DNA of 39,843 bases from Nitrospira sp. (GTDB taxonomy: Bacteria; Nitrospirota; Nitrospiria; Nitrospirales; Nitrospiraceae), in assembly GCA_005116965.1 (NCBI GenBank), contig SWDG01000023.1, forward strand, positions 280,007-319,849, given 5' to 3'. The notes under the pieces were generated by a model, which saw only the letters and a program-made list of their open reading frames with translations, did no database searches and had not been told where the DNA came from. Shown piece by piece: positions 17,497 to 27,578 of this stretch (its first letter is position 1; each line of letters begins with the position of its first letter). Both the position numbers and the translations under genes were made by a program.

Positions 17497-18600
17497 CTAG
17501 CTGATAGCCATCATGCGGTCCAAGGCGATCTTTGCCCAGTGCTTGTCGTCCTCTGGCACCACAATGTGGTTCACGACATGGCCTTCGGCAAGATTTTCCA
17601 TCGCCCAGCAGAGATGCGCCGCATCGATGCGGAACATCGTGGCGCACTGGCAGACCGTCGATGAGAGAAAGAACACTTTCTTATCGGTGAGTTCGTGCTT
17701 TAATCGATTGACGAGATTCAGTTCCGTCCCAACCGCCCACGTCGTGCCGGCTGGTGCAGCGGTGACTGTGCGAATGATGAACTCGGTCGATCCGATAAGA
17801 TCCGCCTTGTTCACCACATCCTCATGGCACTCGGGATGGACGATGACCTTCCCATCCGGATACTGCTTGCGGAAATGATCCACATGCACAGGCTGAAACA
17901 TCTGGTGGACGCTACAATGACCTTTCCATAAGATCAGTTTAGCCCGCTTAATGGCATCCTTTGTATTCCCGCCATTGGGTTGATAGGGGTCCCACACAAT
18001 CATCTGCTCACGAGGAATCCCCATCTTGTTCGCCGTATTGCGGCCTAAATGCTCGTCGGGGAAAAAGAGGATCTTTTCGCGCCTGGCCCAAGACCACTCA
18101 ATCACCGCTTTAGCATTGGACGACGTGCAGGTGATGCCCCCATGCTCGCCACAAAATGCCTTAAGCACCGCCGCCGAATTGACATAGACCGCCGGCATTA
18201 CAGTCTCTTCGACTGGCACCACACGTCCCAACGCTTCCCAACACTGGTCAACCTGTTCAATCGCCGCCATATCGGCCATCGAGCAACCAGCCGCCATGTC
18301 TGGCAAGATCACTGTTTGTTGAGAACGGCTGAGGATGTCCGCCGTCTCGGCCATGAAATGCACGCCACAAAAAACGATGTGAGGCCGTTCGGAACGTTCA
18401 GCGGCGAGCTTGGCCAGCAACAGCGAGTCTCCTCGAAAGTCGGCATGTTGAATGACTTCATCACGCTGGTAGTTATGACCGAGGATCATCACGCGCTCGC
18501 CAAGCACTTGCTTAGCCAACACCGTCCGGCGAAATAACTCCTCTGCCGACAACGTCTGATACTCGGTGATTGGCTTCGGTAACGTCGCAGTAACCGTCAC
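17497..18600 (-). CDS. nadA: Quinolinate synthase
   Basis: NadA condenses iminoaspartate with dihydroxyacetone phosphate to quinolinate, the second step of de novo NAD synthesis, using an oxygen-sensitive 4Fe-4S cluster. The 367-residue protein shows GHNYQRDEVIQHADFRGDSL, FCGVHFMAETADIL, VYVNSAAVLKAF, SSNAKAV, FFPDEHLGRNTA, HPECHEDV, and a C-terminal STVCQCATMFRID. The cluster cysteines are among C in FCGV, HPEC and VCQC. I chose the GTG at 18600 because GGAGG lies about 7 nt upstream; the longer frame to 18669 has no ribosome-binding site. nadB and nadC are not in the window. Confidence 0.95.
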   Translation of the reverse strand: MTVTATLPKPITEYQTLSAEELFRRTVLAKQVLGERVMILGHNYQRDEVIQHADFRGDSLLLAKLAAERSERPHIVFCGVHFMAETADILSRSQQTVILPDMAAGCSMADMAAIEQVDQCWEALGRVVPVEETVMPAVYVNSAAVLKAFCGEHGGITCTSSNAKAVIEWSWARREKILFFPDEHLGRNTANKMGIPREQMIVWDPYQPNGGNTKDAIKRAKLILWKGHCSVHQMFQPVHVDHFRKQYPDGKVIVHPECHEDVVNKADLIGSTEFIIRTVTAAPAGTTWAVGTELNLVNRLKHELTDKKVFFLSSTVCQCATMFRIDAAHLCWAMENLAEGHVVNHIVVPEDDKHWAKIALDRMMAIS

Positions 18601-18730
18601 AATGATTCCTCCACACGTAAGGGAATTCATTCTACGATAGGCTCCTTCCACAATCAACGAATCGACCATTGAGGAAAAGTCCTAGTCACCCGCCCAAAAG
18701 GAGAGGAAACGGAATGGGTCTAATAGCCGA

Positions 18731-18759
18731 TTGACTTCGCGGTCTCGGAGTAATACCAT
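18731..18759 (+). promoter_or_regulatory. Sigma70-like promoter for the thiamine leader
   Basis: TTGACT (18731-18736) and TACCAT (18754-18759) are separated by 17 nt, close to the sigma70 consensus. Transcription would begin near 18766, directly at the riboswitch. This fits expression of thiC. Confidence 0.65.
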
Positions 18760-18764
18760 CACCC

Positions 18765-18855
18765 ACTATCGCTAGGGGAGCCTTGAGGCTGAGAGTCCGA
18801 ATGATCGGACGACCCTCACAACCTGACCTGGGTAATACCAGCGTAGGGAAGCCGG
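18765..18855 (+). ncRNA. TPP (THI-box) riboswitch aptamer
   Basis: The sequence carries the conserved TPP-aptamer blocks: GGCTGAGA at 18787-18794, ACCCTC near 18812, ACCTGA at 18821-18826, and the closing GGTAATACCAGCGTAGGGAA at 18831-18850. Such aptamers bind thiamine pyrophosphate and shut off thiamine genes. It is followed by an intrinsic terminator and then thiC, so control is probably transcriptional attenuation. A well-placed promoter lies just upstream. Confidence 0.95.
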
Positions 18856-18880
18856 ACATCAACGGATCGCGTGAGGAATC

Positions 18881-20906
<2,026 letters not shown>

Positions 20907-21027
20907 GGCTGCTCAAAATGGTCCTCCGGCAAGTCCGCAGGAGAGACCAAACCGGAGGCGTACTCTCCGGGGTACGTTGAGGATTTGGGCGAACCGAGAA
21001 CGAAGCCAGAGGCCATTTTCAGCAGCC
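20907..21027. repeat. Fold-back repeat, copy B
   Basis: Begins on the base after the thiC stop. Terminal inverted repeats GGCTGCTCAAAATGG / CCATTTTCAGCAGCC match at 14 of 15 positions. The inner core is GGCGTACTCTCCGGGGTACGTTGAGGATTTG, then GAACCGAGAAC. It shares the core and end design with copy C (21876-21998), the two bracketing the thi4-like gene. It is ~120 bp, with no coding potential, and resembles a miniature palindromic element dispersed in such genomes. Confidence 0.75.
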
Positions 21028-21045
21028 GTCGAGGGAGAGATCAGC

Positions 21046-21849
21046 ATGGGAAAGCCAACACCAGCTCCGTTACGGGAACGCGACATCACCCGGCACATTG
21101 CTCGGGAATACTATAAAGAGTTCGATCAATTGATCGAAAGCGACGTCATCATCGTTGGCGCGGGACCATCAGGGCTTATTTGCGCGCACGACTTGGCTGC
21201 GCTGGGATTTCGCACGCTCCTCATCGAGCAAAGCCTGGCTCTCGGAGGGGGATTCTGGTCCGGCGGGTATCTCATGAACAAGGCGACGATCTGCGAGCCG
21301 GCGAATGAGATCCTCGAAGAAGTCGGTGTCCCGTGCAAGCAAATCAAAGAATGCGAAGGCATGTACATGGTCGATCCTCCACATGCCACCAGTGCCCTGA
21401 TCGCGGCCGCGTACAAAGCTGGTGCGAAGATCATGAACCTGACACGTGTGGTGGACTTAATCCTACGCAACGATAGCTCACTGGAAGGCGTCGTCGTCAA
21501 CAGCACCACCGTCGAGATGGCGGGGCATGATATGATCCACGTCGATCCCATTGCCCTCGAGAGCAAGATCGTGGTGGACGCCACCGGCCATGATGCCGTG
21601 CTGGTCGAACTCCTTCACAAACGGAACCTGTATAAGAAGGTACCGGGAAACGGCGCTATGTGGGTCGCCCGATCTGAAGAAGAAGTAATGGATCGTACGG
21701 GGGAAGTGTATCCCAATTGCTTTGTTATCGGATTGGCTGTCGCCGCCGTGTATGGCACCCCAAGAATGGGCCCCGCCTTCGGCTCAATGCTGTTGTCCGG
21801 ACGATATGGCGCGGAATTGATTGCGAAGAAATTGAAACAGGAGCCATGA
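21046..21849 (+). CDS. Thi4-type thiazole synthase, His variant
   Basis: Thi4-family enzymes make the adenylated thiazole of thiamine from NAD and glycine. The 267-residue protein has an N-terminal FAD/NAD fold (DVIIVGAGPSGLICAHDLA), GGGFWSGGY, and the C-terminal RMGPAFGSMLLSG motif. In yeast the sulfur donor is a cysteine in a TCMDP context. The aligned segment here reads MIHVDP, with H165 in its place. Archaeal Thi4 with His uses free sulfide catalytically instead of sacrificing its own sulfur, so I infer a sulfide-dependent enzyme. The start at 21046 follows GGGAGAG; the upstream frame extension lies in repeat copy B. It lies downstream of thiC, separated by that repeat. Confidence 0.9.
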   Translation: MGKPTPAPLRERDITRHIAREYYKEFDQLIESDVIIVGAGPSGLICAHDLAALGFRTLLIEQSLALGGGFWSGGYLMNKATICEPANEILEEVGVPCKQIKECEGMYMVDPPHATSALIAAAYKAGAKIMNLTRVVDLILRNDSSLEGVVVNSTTVEMAGHDMIHVDPIALESKIVVDATGHDAVLVELLHKRNLYKKVPGNGAMWVARSEEEVMDRTGEVYPNCFVIGLAVAAVYGTPRMGPAFGSMLLSGRYGAELIAKKLKQEP

Positions 21850-21875
21850 GACAGAGCGGTATGTTGGCAGCCTGT

Positions 21876-21998
21876 AGGCTGATTAAAAAGGTCATCCTAC
21901 AAAAGGCCGCAAGAAGTGCGAACCCAGCGGCGTACTTCTTAGTACGTTGAGGAGTTTGTACGACCGAGAGCAACGTAGGGTATCTTTTTCAACAGCCT
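21876..21998. repeat. Fold-back repeat, copy C
   Basis: Inverted ends AGGCTGATTAAAAAGGTCAT(CC)TAC and GTAGGGTATCTTTTTCAACAGCCT. The core GGCGTACTTCTTAGTACGTTGAGGAGTTTG, then GACCGAGAGCAAC is clearly kin to copy B. It occupies nearly all of the gap between the thi4 gene and the TPR gene. Confidence 0.75.
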
Positions 21999-22002
21999 GA
22001 CT

Positions 22003-22518
22003 ATGGATATTCAAGATTTTTTGATCCAAGGCGAAGGGCGCGAGGAAGACAAGCGCCAAGCGTGGGATCTCTTTCAGCAGGCCTATGAGCAACAGATGAA
22101 GCGTGAACTGGAAGAAGCCATCAACCTGTACAAAAAGTCGCTGGCCACCCATCCCACGGCCGAGGCCCATACGTTTCTGGGATGGACCTACAGCTGGATG
22201 GGGCAGATTGACGAGGCCATTGAGGAATGTCACAAGGCCATCGCGCAGGACCCGGACTTCGGCAACCCCTACAATGATATTGGCGCCTACCTGATCGAGA
22301 AAGGTGAATTCGACGAGGCCATTCCCTGGTTTCAGAAGGCGATACAGGCCAGGCGTTACGAGAATCCGGCCTATCCGCACCTGAATCTCGGTCGCGTGTA
22401 TGAGCGAAAAGGGAACTGGACGGAGGCCATCGACTCGTATAAGAAAGCACTCGCACTGGATCCAACCTACGCGCTGGCCAGAAAAGCGCTCGGACGGTTG
22501 GTCAGCTCATTGAACTGA
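22003..22518 (+). CDS. TPR-repeat protein
   Basis: A 171-residue soluble protein with three consecutive tetratricopeptide repeats (e.g. AEAHTFLGWTYSWMGQIDEA, GNPYNDIGAYLIEKGEFDEA and AYPHLNLGRVYERKGNWTEA) after an acidic/basic N-terminal helix. TPRs are protein-binding solenoids, and the partner is unknown. It has no signal peptide. It is followed 6 nt later by the receiver-like gene and then by ygfZ, so the cluster may be one transcript. The gene starts just after repeat copy C. Confidence 0.8.
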   Translation: MDIQDFLIQGEGREEDKRQAWDLFQQAYEQQMKRELEEAINLYKKSLATHPTAEAHTFLGWTYSWMGQIDEAIEECHKAIAQDPDFGNPYNDIGAYLIEKGEFDEAIPWFQKAIQARRYENPAYPHLNLGRVYERKGNWTEAIDSYKKALALDPTYALARKALGRLVSSLN

Positions 22519-22524
22519 AATCAT

Positions 22525-22914
22525 ATGTCCATGCAGAAAACCATTCTTGTCGCCATCACTGATCTGTTCTTCTACACCAAAGTCCGTGACGCACTCCGCC
22601 AACCGGACTACCAGCTTGAAAAAGCACGGATACAGCAGGATATCGTCGACAAAGCCCTGTCGGCGAACCCAGGCGTGATTATCTTCGACATGAACGACCT
22701 GACCCTGAACGCCTTTCAGGCGTTGGAAAAGCTGAAAGCCGATCCACAGTTGAAGGGCATTCCGACGCTGGCCTTTGCCAATCATGAAGAAGTTGATACG
22801 TGGAACCGTGCGAAAGTACTCGGCGTGACGAAGATCGTCTCCCGCAATGAGTTTTCAGCCAAAACGAGAGCGTTGGTCGAAGAATTGATGGCCGGTCATG
22901 TCCTCAAGTCGTAA
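22525..22914 (+). CDS. Stand-alone receiver-like (CheY-fold) protein
   Basis: A 129-residue alpha/beta protein resembling a response-regulator receiver. The strand-3 aspartate appears to be D55 in VIIFDMND, and a C-terminal VTKIVSRNEF could contain the conserved lysine. The usual strand-1 acidic pair is reduced to one Asp in ILVAITDLF, and the strand-4 Ser/Thr position reads as Ala (TLAFANHEE), so phosphorylation is doubtful and it may be a phosphorylation-independent receiver. No output domain is present. It has no clear Shine-Dalgarno; ATGs at 22525 and 22531 are both possible. Confidence 0.65.
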   Translation: MSMQKTILVAITDLFFYTKVRDALRQPDYQLEKARIQQDIVDKALSANPGVIIFDMNDLTLNAFQALEKLKADPQLKGIPTLAFANHEEVDTWNRAKVLGVTKIVSRNEFSAKTRALVEELMAGHVLKS

Positions 22915-22982
22915 CGCCGGAACGTCGTCATCTCCTATGACTTTCGACTTGAAGACTTCTAGACTATTTTGCTGAACTGAAT

Positions 22983-24074
22983 ATGAAACAATCTCGTCTT
23001 TACGCCCAACACGCCCAACTTGGAGCCACGTTTGAGGAAGTCACCGGTTGGGAAATACCGATCCACTATGGCGATGTCGCAGCCGAATATCGCGCTGTCC
23101 GCCAGGCAGTCGGGATCGCCGATCTCTCCCATCGTGGCAAACTCAGGGTTACAGGCGAGGATCGCGTGAAGTGGCTGCAAAGCGTCATTAGCAATGACAT
23201 CCTTCCCCTCCAACCAGGGCAAGGCCGCTACTCCAGCTTCTTGACCCACAAAGGTAAGATGCTCACGTACTTCCGCCTGTACATGCAGACGGAAGCCGTC
23301 ATGTTGGAAGACGTGGGCGAGATCGGGGACACCACGTTCCAGGCCCTACGTAAATTCCTGCTCTACGGGGTCAAAGCCAAGATGGAAAACTGTGCCGAGA
23401 GTTGGGGGCTGCTGTTGATCAGCGGACCAAAGGCCGCGCATGTGGTGCAATCCGCGTTCGGCGTGGACGTCACGGACTTGACGCCGGTCGATTTTGTCAC
23501 GGCCCAGATCGGTGGGCATCATGCGCTGGTGTTATGCACCGAAGAAACGGGAGAAGTGGATATCGAGGTGCTGCTTCCTGCGGATAGTCTCCTGACCGCC
23601 TGGACCGGTATCATGCAAGCCGGAGAGAAGTTCGGCATCAGGGCGATCGGGAACCACGCGCGCGAGGCCTTGCGGATCGAAGCCGGCCTCCCGAAGGCCG
23701 GGCCTGATTTGAACGAGGAGATCGTCCCACCCGAAGCCAATCTTGAGGATAAAGCGTTCAGCCTGAGCAAGGGCTGCTATCCAGGGCAAGAAGTCGTGGC
23801 ACGCATGGATACCTACGGCAACGTACGCCGCAAGCTGGCAGGGCTAGTCCTTCACGATTCAGTTGTTCCGTCTCATGGAGCTAAACTGTATAGCGGCGAC
23901 CGTGAAGTGGGCTGGATCAGTAGTGCTGTCCGTTCCCCCCACCTCAACAAGGCCATTGCGTTCGGATTTCCTCTGCGCGACTTCAGTAAACCGGGGACGG
24001 AACTGACCGTGGAATTCGAAGGTGGCAGACATCCAGCGACTATTCAGACCCTGCCCTTCTACACCAAGCAGTAA
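22983..24074 (+). CDS. YgfZ/GcvT-fold protein
   Basis: A 363-residue folate-binding-fold protein of the aminomethyltransferase superfamily. The motif KGCYPGQEVVARM (K263, G264, C265) is the YgfZ signature, where the Cys is essential in YgfZ. YgfZ proteins aid assembly or repair of certain 4Fe-4S enzymes in a tetrahydrofolate-dependent way. The N-terminal GWEIPIHYGDVAAEYRAVR region is shared with GcvT. The surrounding glycine-cleavage genes are absent, supporting YgfZ over GcvT. It is followed 19 nt later by a haemoglobin gene. Confidence 0.85.
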   Translation: MKQSRLYAQHAQLGATFEEVTGWEIPIHYGDVAAEYRAVRQAVGIADLSHRGKLRVTGEDRVKWLQSVISNDILPLQPGQGRYSSFLTHKGKMLTYFRLYMQTEAVMLEDVGEIGDTTFQALRKFLLYGVKAKMENCAESWGLLLISGPKAAHVVQSAFGVDVTDLTPVDFVTAQIGGHHALVLCTEETGEVDIEVLLPADSLLTAWTGIMQAGEKFGIRAIGNHAREALRIEAGLPKAGPDLNEEIVPPEANLEDKAFSLSKGCYPGQEVVARMDTYGNVRRKLAGLVLHDSVVPSHGAKLYSGDREVGWISSAVRSPHLNKAIAFGFPLRDFSKPGTELTVEFEGGRHPATIQTLPFYTKQ

Positions 24075-24093
24075 CATCCCCCCCTGACGACCT

Positions 24094-24513
24094 ATGTCCG
24101 TTGATGAACAGGCAGCCAGCACACAAACCACTCCGTATCTGGCAGCGGGGGAACTTGCGGGAATCACTCGTTTGGTGGACGAATTTTACGTCAATATGGA
24201 TACCTTGCCGGAAGCCAAAACCATCAGAAACATGCACCCGGAGGATCTAACTGAATCACGGAAAAAGCTCACCTACTTCCTCAGTGGTTGGCTTGGGGGG
24301 CCACGGCTGTTTCAGGAACACTATGGACCGATCAGCATTCCTGGCGCTCATAAACGATTTCCCATAGGCTACGAAGAACGCGATGCCTGGTTACTCTGCA
24401 TGCAACGAGCCCTTGCTGTTCAGCCATACAGTGACGAATTGAAAGACTACCTCTTGGCAGCTCTCAGCATCCCAGCCGAACGAGTCAGGGAAGTGAACGC
24501 AGGGGAATTCTAG
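24094..24513 (+). CDS. Group II truncated haemoglobin
   Basis: A 139-residue 2-on-2 globin. The proximal His lies in GAHKRFPIG, and GYEERDAWLLCM supplies the conserved Trp G8 and Asp-Trp of group II proteins. FYVNMDTLPEAKTIRNMHPEDL is the B-C-E corner. These bind O2 and NO and are often linked to nitrosative or oxidative stress. It follows the YgfZ-like gene by 19 nt and they are probably co-transcribed. The distal-pocket identity was not worked out. Confidence 0.9.
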   Translation: MSVDEQAASTQTTPYLAAGELAGITRLVDEFYVNMDTLPEAKTIRNMHPEDLTESRKKLTYFLSGWLGGPRLFQEHYGPISIPGAHKRFPIGYEERDAWLLCMQRALAVQPYSDELKDYLLAALSIPAERVREVNAGEF

Positions 24514-25276
24514 GGTTGCACGCCCCCTATTCACCCTAGCCGATCCTTCGCTCTATCCCTCCACACTCACATTTTGATACATCTCTGAATCCTTCTGGAT
24601 ACAGGACCTTGAGCTTCATAAGATCCGTCTGAGGAACTGGTACCCTTCAAAATCAACGTGATGAATGAAGAACTCTACCTACCCTGTCCAATTGTTCATG
24701 TGGCATTCTCCTTGCTGTAGCTAAGAATGGGAACGAATCGGTTCATGATTCACGGAACCAGATTGATTCGGGCAAACCTGAGAGATGCTCCGAAAGCCAC
24801 AGACCTACTAGAGAGGAATAGGCTGTCAGTGAATCGGCATTGTAAGGTGAGGACTGGTTCTCAATGGTTCACAAGATGAATTTCATTTCACAGAACTCTG
24901 CACCGCCTGGACTCACCACTTCGATCGGGTCGGAACTGAACTCGATCGGCTGCGAAGCCTGGATCGACGTGGCCCGGTTTGGTAGCAGAGAAAAATCGCT
25001 GTCAGCGGTCACTGCAGATCCCAGGGCCTCTCAAAGCTCCCTGAGAAAATCGGTCGCCGGTCTACGTAGGAGATTCCGGAGACGAACTCCCGAAGATCTC
25101 GATTAGCTGCAACCACAACTCCATCCGTTTCCCATATAGTTACTCAGAATCTGCACTTGACGAACCATCCACACCGGGAGGATTTTCTAATCCACGAAAG
25201 AAAGCCAGCAGCGCACGGCAGCTCGGACTCGTAACATGAGCGCACCTTGCAACGGTGCGCTCGTGTTACTGAAAAC
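24514..25276. other. Long intergenic region with hairpins
   Basis: A 763-base gap between convergent genes. Two structured spots stand out. At 24734-24835, CGAATC (24734-24739) can pair with GATTCG (24765-24770), while GATTC can alternatively pair with GAATC (24831-24835), around a GGGCAAACCTGAGAG and GAAAGCCACAG core. At 25231-25269 there is a 16-bp hairpin. An 80-codon ORF at 24864-25106 has no recognisable product. No other gene seen. Confidence 0.45.
25231..25269. terminator. 16-bp hairpin near the minus-strand stop
   Basis: GTAACATGAGCGCACC pairs with GGTGCGCTCGTGTTAC along 16 bp (one wobble) around the loop TTGCAAC. It ends 8 nt from the stop of the adjacent minus-strand gene and is most easily read as its terminator. 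There is no U-tract, so it could instead be a stabilising 3' structure. Confidence 0.55.
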
Positions 25277-25759
25277 TCAGCGCTCTGGATTGCGTGCAGC
25301 TGTGACCGCTGAGGCAAACTTCAGGAGACTCGCCCGTTCTTCATCGTCCAAGGCCAATAGCAGATGCGCCTCGTCTCCATGCATCAAGCGCAGGCTCAAG
25401 AACGGCTCTTCACGGCGCTTTTCCTTGTTGTCCCACATCGCGTCGATCAGCTGCACCTTATCCAGTTGGCCGACCGACACAACATCGTACCGGAAATAGG
25501 AATCGCCGATGACGATGTCGAACACCACATTGCCGGCCGTTACCAATACCAGGTTGAACCGGCCTTGCTCCTCGTACCCTTCCGGCAGGAACTTATTGAC
25601 GTGGCAGAGCGAAACCTTTCGGTCACCCAATGCCTTGCGAAACTTCTCCTTCAATGCCTCATAATCTATCTGCAGCGCCTTTTCATCTAGCCCGGTCGCC
25701 GCTACGGCCGCCGCTTCCGCTTTCGAAAAAATATCATCGGCGGACATCAATCCTGACAT
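25277..25759 (-). CDS. Conserved-looking hypothetical protein
   Basis: A 160-residue soluble protein I do not recognise. It has an acidic N-terminal half, MSADDIFSKAEAAAVAATG, a Lys-rich helix (YEALKEKFRKALGDRKVS), then an alternating hydrophobic beta-rich core (RFNLVLVTAGNVVFDIVIGD) and an acidic C-terminal helix. No signal peptide or membrane segment. The ATG at 25759 has an upstream AAGGGGG; the longer frame to 25846 has no ribosome-binding site. Ordered composition and codon use look like a real gene. Confidence 0.7.
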   Translation of the reverse strand: MSGLMSADDIFSKAEAAAVAATGLDEKALQIDYEALKEKFRKALGDRKVSLCHVNKFLPEGYEEQGRFNLVLVTAGNVVFDIVIGDSYFRYDVVSVGQLDKVQLIDAMWDNKEKRREEPFLSLRLMHGDEAHLLLALDDEERASLLKFASAVTAARNPER

Positions 25760-25869
25760 GACATGTGCCCCCTTGTTGTCGTTGAATTTGGACTCACTGA
25801 TGAACTCGGGAGCCGTACGGTAACCGGCTATCTGCAGCAAAAGCAAGGGCCTTGAGCAGTGAGGCTGGC

Positions 25870-27231
25870 CTACGGCCTAGCCGGCACGGCGTGAGAAAAT
25901 CGCGTATTCCCGACCTCGTCAACCACTGCTACGGCAAACTTGTCCTTGGTAACCCGGACAAGACCGAAATTGTCAAAGCCCGACTCGTAATAGAGCTGGG
26001 TCGGATGAAGTCCATCATCTGTCGCGGTCAGCTTCCCATGCCGGGCAGACAATGGACCAGTGACATATTCATGAAAATCGATCACACCGTCCCGATCAGG
26101 ATCATAGGCAGTGACCTGTGCGAGATGTACATCGCCCGCAAGAAACACCACGTTCTTCAGTTTGTCGCTGAGAATCGTAGCGACAATCACTCGCCGCTCC
26201 CGTTCAAAGCCCGTACCGTCCGGCCCTCCTGCCCAACCATCGTTGCCGGGCACCGTGGCGTCGCCACCCTTTGGAATCGAGAGCGGAACGGACGTCACGA
26301 TCACTTTCCATGTGGCAGTCGACGTGCGCAACCCATCGAGCAGCCACGCCAATTGCGCTGCGCCGAGCATGGTCTTGGCAGGACCATCTGGATCAGCATT
26401 GCGACTCCGGTATTGCCTGGTATCTAAAATGAAGAGTTCAAGATCGGCACCATACCGTACGCGTCGATACAGACGATGCGGATCGTCTACTGGAGAAGCG
26501 ATGGGCCAGTACTCCCGCAACGCCTGCCTACCGGCCGGCATCTGTTCCTCAAACGGCCCGGCAAAATTGTTCCGAACCTCATGATCATCCCAGACCACAT
26601 ACACCGGCGTGGTCTCCAGGAATTGACGCAGAGCCTCTGCCCCACGTTGATAGCGATGGCGAGCCCGATAGGTCTGCAGCGTGGTCGCTTTGAAGTCGGC
26701 ACCCAGCTCGTTCGGCGGGGAGGGGCAGATATCATCGCTGTAAATCGTATCGCCGAGGAAGAGCTTCTCATCCGGCAGCGTGGTGAATTCGCCCCTAGCC
26801 ACAAGACCCGCAGGAAGCTGCCTTGTGGTTTGGTCGGCAGAGCCGACCAGGACACGATAACGATAGCGCGTGGCAGGGCTCAGACCTTCGAGTGGAATTG
26901 TCAGGGTATAGTCCGTCTCCGAGGTCGTTGTGATGGACACCGTTCTCGACACCGGTGCCACGACCGTCGCAAGTTTCGAGGCCTGCTCCCATCGTGAGAT
27001 TGTGGCCCACTCAATCTGAACCGAGACCGGACCGTTGGTCCGCAGCCAGAGCAAGGCGCTTTGCGAACTGACATCGCCAACCGCAACACCTTGGGACAAG
27101 AAATCTGAGCCTACGAAAAGCGTTCCCTCCGACGAGCTGCTGGATCGAACACGCTCACCAGAAAAAGCAGGACAACCGACGAGAAAGGAGCCCAGCAGTA
27201 GAATACCGGCCGATAGAAGGAATGGACGCAT
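25870..27231 (-). CDS. PhoD-like phosphodiesterase lipoprotein, core segment apparently missing
   Basis: A 453-residue predicted lipoprotein (lipobox LLGSFLVGC, C20). Residues ~45-150 are a fibronectin-like domain typical of PhoD/purple acid phosphatases. The metallophosphatase part keeps LFLGDTIYSDD (D161), VWDDHEVRNN (D215-H217) and a late GDVHLAQ. Between ARGEFTTLPDE and KLFLGD, family members usually have about 30-40 residues that include the first metal ligand; here FTTLPDE joins KLFLGD directly. Without the first metal-binding aspartate, activity is doubtful. The reading frame is intact. Stand-alone, no operon partner. Confidence 0.75.
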   Translation of the reverse strand: MRPFLLSAGILLLGSFLVGCPAFSGERVRSSSSSEGTLFVGSDFLSQGVAVGDVSSQSALLWLRTNGPVSVQIEWATISRWEQASKLATVVAPVSRTVSITTTSETDYTLTIPLEGLSPATRYRYRVLVGSADQTTRQLPAGLVARGEFTTLPDEKLFLGDTIYSDDICPSPPNELGADFKATTLQTYRARHRYQRGAEALRQFLETTPVYVVWDDHEVRNNFAGPFEEQMPAGRQALREYWPIASPVDDPHRLYRRVRYGADLELFILDTRQYRSRNADPDGPAKTMLGAAQLAWLLDGLRTSTATWKVIVTSVPLSIPKGGDATVPGNDGWAGGPDGTGFERERRVIVATILSDKLKNVVFLAGDVHLAQVTAYDPDRDGVIDFHEYVTGPLSARHGKLTATDDGLHPTQLYYESGFDNFGLVRVTKDKFAVAVVDEVGNTRFSHAVPARP

Positions 27232-27341
27232 CCGGCAGTCCTATCCTATGTAGTGGTTCAGGTCAAGCAGCGGAGCGCGACGGCAGGCTTGATAATCGGC
27301 ATAGCCGAACGGCATACTAAACACATTCATAGGAGCCCACG

Positions 27342-27578
27342 ATGTTGGATACTAGTTGCTGTGTGACCAATTGCCTGGAGAGACCCTATGCTCCGGCCGG
27401 TACGCGTTCCGTCTGCAAAGACCATTTCCTGAGTTTTCTCACCTGGCGTCGTCGCCGTGGCGCTCAGATGTTCCACACCTACGCCGGCATGTCCATGGAA
27501 GAGCGCAATACCATCGCCGCCGAATGGATGAAAACCATCCGCACGGATGATGTCCAGGCTACCGCACCAAAACTCTGA
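27342..27578 (+). CDS. Small Cys-rich hypothetical protein
   Basis: A 78-residue protein beginning MLDTSCCVTNCLERPYAPAG with further C and H residues (SVCKDHF), then WRRRRGAQMFHTYAGMSMEE. The Cys/His spacing (C6, C7, C11, C37, H40 by count) could bind a metal. A downstream helix contains NTIAAEWMKTI. No family recognised and no membrane segment. An AGGAG stands about 7 nt before the ATG, supporting a real gene. Confidence 0.6.
   Translation: MLDTSCCVTNCLERPYAPAGTRSVCKDHFLSFLTWRRRRGAQMFHTYAGMSMEERNTIAAEWMKTIRTDDVQATAPKL

Noticed and set aside
24864-25106. 80-codon ORF after the haemoglobin gene
   Set aside because: No family pattern, no ribosome-binding site and Ser/Arg-rich shadow-like composition.
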